A DNA stretch of 34,711 bases from H111-94 sp034436045 (GTDB lineage Bacteria; Chloroflexota; Ktedonobacteria; Ktedonobacterales; Ktedonobacteraceae): NCBI GenBank assembly GCA_034436045.1, contig DAOTVZ010000138.1, positions 1 through 34,711 of the forward strand, written 5' to 3'. Below are positions 31,244 to 34,711 of this stretch, in pieces. The notes under the pieces were generated by a model. That model was not told the origin of the DNA. It saw only the letters and a program-made list of their open reading frames with translations, and searched no databases. The position numbers were made by a program, and so were the translations under genes. Position 1 is the first letter of the stretch, and each line of letters starts with the position of its first letter.

Positions 31244-31408
31244 ATGGCTATGCAAGGAGTTACTCCGCCTGTGTCTACAACAACATCGATGACAACACGT
31301 CGTCACAATGTGCTTGTTTCCGGTTTGTTTGTGCGTTTCTTGATCGCTTTTATCATTAGCTGGTTGATCGTACTGGTTTTTTTTGCCACCGTCGTTGTCT
31401 CGCATTAA
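31244..31408 (+). CDS. Small single-helix membrane protein (hypothetical)
   Basis: This is a 54-residue open frame with a hydrophilic Thr/Ser-rich N-terminus (~1-25), one strongly hydrophobic helix (~31-50) rich in Ile, Leu, Val and Phe, and a short VVVSH end. A GTGGAG site lies eight bases upstream of the ATG. I recognise no family. It could be a small membrane peptide, or chance coding next to the following repeat element. Confidence 0.4.
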   Translation: MAMQGVTPPVSTTTSMTTRRHNVLVSGLFVRFLIAFIISWLIVLVFFATVVVSH

Positions 31409-31457
31409 CGGTCGCTTATAGATTTTAATGTCCTGAGTCGGTAATTCGTGGGGCAGG

Positions 31458-31631
31458 ATGATGAATTTTGACGACCGAATCCGGGTATCGCCTCTACGGT
31501 ATAGGGATGATGCACAAGCAGGGCGTGATTCATCACACCCCTACAGCATGGTGGTCTTGGCCGGTGAAAATTCATTATCACGGCCTGGGAGCACCTCGAT
31601 GGGCAAACAGGGCGTGATGAATCATACTCCC
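31458..31631. repeat. Composite intergenic palindromic repeat upstream of the mpaB-like stop
   Basis: Two palindromic units, GGGCGTGAT-tc-ATCACACCC (31521-31540) and the imperfect GGGCGTGATGAATCAT with ACTCCC (31610-31631), enclose a third inverted pair. In this pair GATGATGAATTTTGACGACC (31458-31477) is partly complementary to the GGCCGGTGAAAATTCATTATC region at about 31560-31580. The last unit runs into the MpaB-type gene and supplies its final codons and stop. The unit core matches those at 3705-3763 and 11833-11858. An open frame on the minus strand across the region looks like a repeat by-product. Confidence 0.7.
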
Positions 31632-32494
31632 ACGTGTGATGCATAACCAAAGTGACGCTGGTGCCAGCGCAAGCCATTTGTGCCGTGTTCGCGCATCATC
31701 CTGGCCGTGACAGGTAGAATGCGCCATTTTTCGGGTATATGCGGCAGCAATGTTCTAACGCCTGCCGATGCGAGTTCAAAGAGGCGTTGTCGTTTGGGAC
31801 CCCAATCCAGGTCGTAGATAGTCAGCAATGGTTCGGGTAGTAAAGCACAGGTGATGTAGAGATTCAGGTAGAGGAATGGGCGCAGATAGGCAGGAAGTGG
31901 TGGAAATAGTACCTTTTGTATGATTGCGCGCGCCTGGGGGGTTGCCGCAAGCTGGTTGCTATAGACCATATCATGCACGTATTGTTGCAGGTCTTGTACG
32001 GTTGACGGCATGTGTTCGGCAGTCAGGCCGAGCAACCGTGCCATATGCTTTGATTCCTGATAGTATTGCTCCTGCTCCTCAGGGCTGAGAGGGCGAACGA
32101 AGAGAGGATAGATGCGCAGGATAGTATCGACGAGGGTGGCATGCACCCAGAGTAAGAGTTTGGGGTCATGAGCGGTATAGTGTGTGCCTTGTCGATAGGC
32201 TCCTGCGGTAGTAGCCAGTTCGCCGTAGACGTGGTGGTGAAGCTGGTTAATGGTGCGTGCGGCGCGATGTGCGACGCTGGTTGAACCAAAGGTAAGCATC
32301 TGTCCAAGCATAAATGTGCGTTCGGTGCGCCCAAAGGGATCACGCATATAGTCGCTATGAGCGCTAACACCCATAGCGACGAGGGGATGGGCGAGCTGCA
32401 TCATGACCGCGCGCGCCCCGCCTACCAACAGGATAGCCTCTTTGCCAATTTCCCAGGTGATACTGTTTGTTCCAAAATAGCCTTCGTCTTGCAC
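31622..32494 (-). CDS. Oxygenase MpaB family (DUF2236) protein
   Basis: This 290-residue protein belongs to DUF2236, the family of the fungal oxygenase MpaB and bacterial latex-clearing-like proteins. AVMMQLAHPLVAMGVSAHSD, DPFGRTERTF, TAHDPKLLLWVHATLVDT and the C-terminal LRWHQRHFGYA are family-conserved; the His residues may bind haem or metal. The predicted reaction is an oxidation of unknown substrate. The start is a GTG with an AGGAT site seven bases upstream. It lies 39 bp after the SDR gene and is probably the third gene of the marR-SDR operon. The last codons, encoding SHVGV, come from the adjacent repeat element. Confidence 0.83.
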   Translation of the reverse strand: MQDEGYFGTNSITWEIGKEAILLVGGARAVMMQLAHPLVAMGVSAHSDYMRDPFGRTERTFMLGQMLTFGSTSVAHRAARTINQLHHHVYGELATTAGAYRQGTHYTAHDPKLLLWVHATLVDTILRIYPLFVRPLSPEEQEQYYQESKHMARLLGLTAEHMPSTVQDLQQYVHDMVYSNQLAATPQARAIIQKVLFPPLPAYLRPFLYLNLYITCALLPEPLLTIYDLDWGPKRQRLFELASAGVRTLLPHIPEKWRILPVTARMMREHGTNGLRWHQRHFGYASHVGV

Positions 32495-32533
32495 TGTGCT
32501 ATCCTTTCATTGGGATGCGATCGGCCTTTTTGC

Positions 32534-33367
32534 CTAATGGCTCTGTCCACTGATCTGGGCAATACGGTGCCGAAACGAGCGTCCCATTGCCTCTTCTGCC
32601 TGTTCAGGGTTATCTTTCATGAGTTGTAATACAATGGCAATATCCTGGTTGGGGGCGAGTGTCAGGTCGTGCTGATCATTCTCAACCGCTTCCAGGATGG
32701 CGGCGGCAACCTGATCGGGCGTCAGCAATGCCTCAATATTAAGTAACTGCATGGCGTCAGCTTCCTGGTGGATCATGGGCGTATCGACCCACGCAGGGTA
32801 GACAGTGGTGAAGCCAATACCAGTACCGTACAGTTCAGCTCGTAGCGCGATAGAAAAGCCGCGTACCGCCCATTTAGAAGCGCAATAGCCGCTAAGCAGA
32901 GGCACACCGAGTTTGCCCGCAACTGAGCTAAGAAAAACGAAGTGACCACCTTGCTGCTGGCGCATAGCAGGCAGAGCGGCTCTGACGCAATGGAAGGTGC
33001 CCAGGAAGTTAATATTCATCATACGCTGCATCTCTTCGCTGGTAAAAAGGTCAATAGGGCCACCACGACCAACGCCTGCGCTGGTGACGACTAAATCGAT
33101 GCGGCCACAGGTTTGCAACGTCTCTTGCATAAGCGCGTTGACCTGCGCCTCATTGGTGACATCAGTCGCAACGGTGAGAATATGCGCGTTTGAGGTTAGA
33201 TTTTCCTGCCCAACAGCCTGCTTTGCCTGTTCCAGTCCTTGCGCGTTAATATCTGCCAGAACCACATGCGCGCCTCTGCTGTAAAGAGCGCGCGCGGTAG
33301 CCAGACCGATACCACTGGCACCACCGGTAATGACTGTGGCTGCGTTGGCGAAGTTCTTCAGGGCCAT
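32534..33367 (-). CDS. Short-chain dehydrogenase/reductase (SDR family)
   Basis: This 277-residue NAD(P)-dependent oxidoreductase has a Rossmann motif TGGASGIG (~residues 14-21), NAG-like TSAGVGRGG, active-site Ser in FLSSVAGKLGVP and YCASK with catalytic Tyr and Lys. VYPAWVDTPM is the conserved region after the active site. Classical SDRs are 250-280 residues. The open frame extends 75 codons further upstream into the marR gene, but the ATG at 33367 follows a perfect GAGGAG site and begins the SDR fold, so I chose it. The gene lies between marR and the MpaB-type gene, and the two oxidoreductases may act on the same hydrophobic substrate. The promoter region upstream holds two inverted repeats. 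Confidence 0.92.
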   Translation of the reverse strand: MALKNFANAATVITGGASGIGLATARALYSRGAHVVLADINAQGLEQAKQAVGQENLTSNAHILTVATDVTNEAQVNALMQETLQTCGRIDLVVTSAGVGRGGPIDLFTSEEMQRMMNINFLGTFHCVRAALPAMRQQQGGHFVFLSSVAGKLGVPLLSGYCASKWAVRGFSIALRAELYGTGIGFTTVYPAWVDTPMIHQEADAMQLLNIEALLTPDQVAAAILEAVENDQHDLTLAPNQDIAIVLQLMKDNPEQAEEAMGRSFRHRIAQISGQSH

Positions 33368-33388
33368 ATTAGCTCCTCTCAAAGAAAA

Positions 33389-33419
33389 AAGATCAAGACA
33401 GTTGTTACCTCTTGATCTT
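33389..33419 (-). terminator. Hairpin with U-tract between marR and SDR genes
   Basis: AAGATCAAG (33411-33419 read on the minus strand) and CTTGATCTT (33397-33389) form a perfect 9-bp stem with a 13-base loop. TTTTCTTTG follows on the minus strand, so it can terminate read-through from marR. The AT-rich stem makes it a weak terminator, and it also overlaps the -10 box of the SDR promoter, so an operator role is possible. Confidence 0.5.
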
Positions 33420-33444
33420 ATTCTTAGGGTACTGATATTGTCAA
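33415..33444 (-). promoter_or_regulatory. Promoter of the SDR gene
   Basis: Minus-strand TTGACA (33444-33439) and TAAGAT (33420-33415) have an 18-base spacer. The -35 box directly touches the 28-bp palindrome at 33444-33471, and the -10 overlaps the hairpin arm. Confidence 0.55.
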
Positions 33445-33471
33445 ATGCCTGAGTGCATGTACTGAGGCATT
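33444..33471. promoter_or_regulatory. 28-bp near-palindrome at the marR 3' end, candidate MarR operator
   Basis: Arms AATGCCT and AGGCATT flank AGT and ACT around a central CATG, with only two mismatched pairs over 28 bases. The palindrome ends at the marR stop codon and abuts the -35 box of the SDR promoter. Its position and size fit a repressor site of the neighbouring MarR-type regulator. Confidence 0.55.
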
Positions 33472-34022
33472 CAGGAACGGGCGGGATCGGGTAGAGCGGT
33501 GTTCTGTTCGATAGGAATGCTCTGTTTAAAGGCCCGTTCAACGATCTGTGCCTCTTCATCTTGCTCATACTGCGTGTTGAGGAGAGTTGCAAGATGCTGA
33601 AGAGATTGATGCATTGAAAGCATCTCTTGCACGTTTAGAGACTTTAGCCGCTCATAAATCATATATTCACGGGCCTGCATAACAACGGCACGCATATGAT
33701 GCCCCTGTTCGGTGAGGACAACGCGCGTATAACGTCGGTCGCCGTCTTTGCCGCGCTTGCGTACCGCCAGGCCATCCTGCTCAAATTTGTCTACGATACC
33801 TGTGACATTGCTTTTATCACAGATAAGCAGTTGGGCCAATTCGCTCAGTGAGCGTCCCTGCGGGTTTCCTAAATGCACTAAGGCCCAGGATTGCGAGAGT
33901 GTTAAGCCAAAACGGCGCATGAGATACATATCAGCAGTATCCAGGCGAATAAATGATTGCGAGAGAAGTCGATAAATTTCTTGTGCCAGCGTAGTCGGGT
34001 TACTCGTATCATCGTGTTCCAT
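33471..34022 (-). CDS. MarR-family transcriptional regulator
   Basis: This is a 183-residue winged-helix repressor. YLMRRFGLTLSQSWALVHLG leads into LSELAQLLICDKSNVTGIVDKFEQDGLA (recognition helix), followed by the wing with RKRGKDGDRRYTRVVLTEQG, where DGDRR is the MarR signature. An extra C-terminal helical tail of ~30 residues follows. MarR proteins form dimers and release DNA when they bind small aromatic or phenolic ligands. The open frame can start upstream (TTG 34064, ATG 34061, ATG 34049), but only the ATG at 34022 has a ribosome site (AGGAAG). It precedes the SDR and MpaB-type genes and probably regulates them and itself. Confidence 0.9.
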   Translation of the reverse strand: MEHDDTSNPTTLAQEIYRLLSQSFIRLDTADMYLMRRFGLTLSQSWALVHLGNPQGRSLSELAQLLICDKSNVTGIVDKFEQDGLAVRKRGKDGDRRYTRVVLTEQGHHMRAVVMQAREYMIYERLKSLNVQEMLSMHQSLQHLATLLNTQYEQDEEAQIVERAFKQSIPIEQNTALPDPARS

Positions 34023-34080
34023 CTGTCTTCCTAACTGTCTCCCTGTCATTTGTTGACTCATCAACCGTTTCTATAATGCC

Positions 34081-34109
34081 AGTATAGCATGATGGTGAAA
34101 ACACGTCAA
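34081..34109 (-). promoter_or_regulatory. Promoter of marR
   Basis: Minus-strand TTGACG (34109-34104) and TATACT (34086-34081) are 17 bases apart. The predicted start point near 34074 would give a leader of about 50 bases to the ATG at 34022. Confidence 0.65.
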
Positions 34110-34179
34110 ATAAACAGGGCGTTTAATTGGTGTTTACGGATCATAGTGAATGTTGAGTTCATATAAAGGAATATATGCT

Positions 34180-34226
34180 AAAAATGAAAGAAGAGTATGA
34201 CTGAATCTGGAGTCATGCTCTTCTTT
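34180..34226 (-). terminator. Intrinsic terminator of the threonine aldolase gene
   Basis: A 16-bp stem with a single G-T mismatch, AAAGAAGAGTATGACT (34187-34202) with AGTCATGCTCTTCTTT (34211-34226), encloses an 8-base loop and is followed on the minus strand by CATTTTTAGC. It lies about 115 bases after the stop codon of the aldolase gene; the space between (34227-34340) shows nothing else. Confidence 0.8.
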
Positions 34227-34340
34227 ACTGTTGTGGGGGTGACTGCTACCGATATTGAGTTTGCGGTTGATCCTATCCTGGTGAGCAGTTTGGATACTGA
34301 TGGCCGGGCATGGCATATCCTCCTGATCTAAGAATAGAGA

Positions 34341-34711
34341 CTAAAGCTGCATGTCGAGTAAGGCACGCCTGATGCCTGCTAACGCGAGTGGAATATGTTC
34401 AGCCTCGATGCCATAATGGGTAACAGCGCGAATTTTTCCCCCTCCCATAGAGCCAATCAGCACTCCATGTTGTTGCGCCTTGTTCAAGAATGGAGCGATC
34501 TCAGCCTCGCTCAGGCGTTGTTGCTGTCTGTTGAGGAGGTAGAAGACGAGGATGTTGGTCACGACACGTGTTGGATCAATCTCGATCTGGGGGAAATCAG
34601 CTAAGCCTTGTGCCAGTTGTTTGCAATTCTCGTGATCTTCGGCGAGACGCTCTACCATCTGTTCCAGTGCAACAATGCCAGCCGCTGCCAGAATACCGGC
34701 CTGACGCATGC
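34341..34711 (-). CDS. ltaE: Low-specificity L-threonine aldolase, C-terminal part
   Basis: Only the last ~123 codons lie inside the window; the gene continues past the right edge. MRQAGILAAAGIVALEQMVERLAEDHENCKQLAQGL is, in this order, the conserved segment right after the PLP-Lys loop of threonine aldolases. The final part contains TRVVTNILVFYLL and GGGKIRAVTHYGI. The enzyme is a PLP-dependent fold-type I lyase that splits threonine into glycine and acetaldehyde. An intrinsic terminator follows about 115 bp downstream. Other beta-eliminating lyases are the only alternative, and the MRQAG block favours threonine aldolase. Confidence 0.85.
   Translation of the reverse strand, partial: MRQAGILAAAGIVALEQMVERLAEDHENCKQLAQGLADFPQIEIDPTRVVTNILVFYLLNRQQQRLSEAEIAPFLNKAQQHGVLIGSMGGGKIRAVTHYGIEAEHIPLALAGIRRALLDMQL

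Noticed and set aside
31405..31677. 90-codon open frame on the minus strand in the repeat-rich gap
   Set aside because: It is made of the palindromic repeat units and overlaps the end of the MpaB-type gene; no ribosome site or family similarity.

Overview
The window is a gene-dense piece of bacterial chromosome carrying 24 complete genes, plus partial genes at both ends (the C-terminal part of a DUF2298 membrane protein on the left, the C-terminal part of a threonine aldolase on the right). Gene content suggests a member of the Chloroflexota, most likely class Ktedonobacteria: a DUF2298/YYY membrane protein, a Ser/Thr protein kinase with a proline-rich linker and membrane tail, a tricorn-type protease, a type 2 OMP decarboxylase, an F420-type LLM oxidoreductase, a sigma factor paired with a membrane propeller protein, moderate GC, and short palindromic intergenic repeats. 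This placement is inferred from gene content; no rRNA or tRNA gene is present to confirm it.

Layout. 1-3.8 kb: end of the DUF2298 gene, then a copper-exporting P-type ATPase on the minus strand, with a consensus-like promoter and a CsoR-type operator on its start site. 3.8-8.4 kb: a possible catabolic group consisting of an NCS1 nucleobase permease, an RraA-family aldolase, a divergent FAD-dependent amine/amino-acid oxidase and an electron-transfer flavoprotein alpha subunit without its beta partner. 8.6-9.1 kb: a VOC-fold protein. 9.1-14.2 kb: an ECF vitamin/micronutrient transporter operon (fused double ATPase, S component, T component), followed by a Ser/Thr kinase whose C-terminal membrane domain is itself related to an ECF S component. 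14.3-19.4 kb: M20 (PepT-like) peptidase, intracellular-looking subtilase and arginyl-tRNA synthetase. 19.6-22.2 kb: LLM oxidoreductase, PyrF and a membrane-anchored FKBP. 22.4-27.1 kb: tricorn protease and formimidoylglutamate deiminase. 27.3-30.4 kb: a sigma-70-family (extracytoplasmic-type) factor, a co-transcribed membrane protein with a predicted extracellular propeller, and a membrane-anchored pentapeptide-repeat protein. 30.7-34.7 kb: a DUF971 protein, a small membrane ORF, a repeat-rich gap, a MarR-SDR-MpaB-type operon and the threonine aldolase fragment.

The most unusual item is the kinase-S-component fusion at 9158-10768, next to a complete ECF transporter operon. Its membrane half shares several short motifs, in the same order, with the stand-alone S component 1.1 kb away. 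This suggests a receptor kinase that uses a vitamin-binding transporter fold as its sensor. Second-tier signals are a family of short palindromes (core GGGCGTSRTG) in several gaps, the palindromes around the marR/SDR promoter, and the sigma factor/propeller pair. No CRISPR array, insertion sequence, phage gene, rRNA or tRNA was found.
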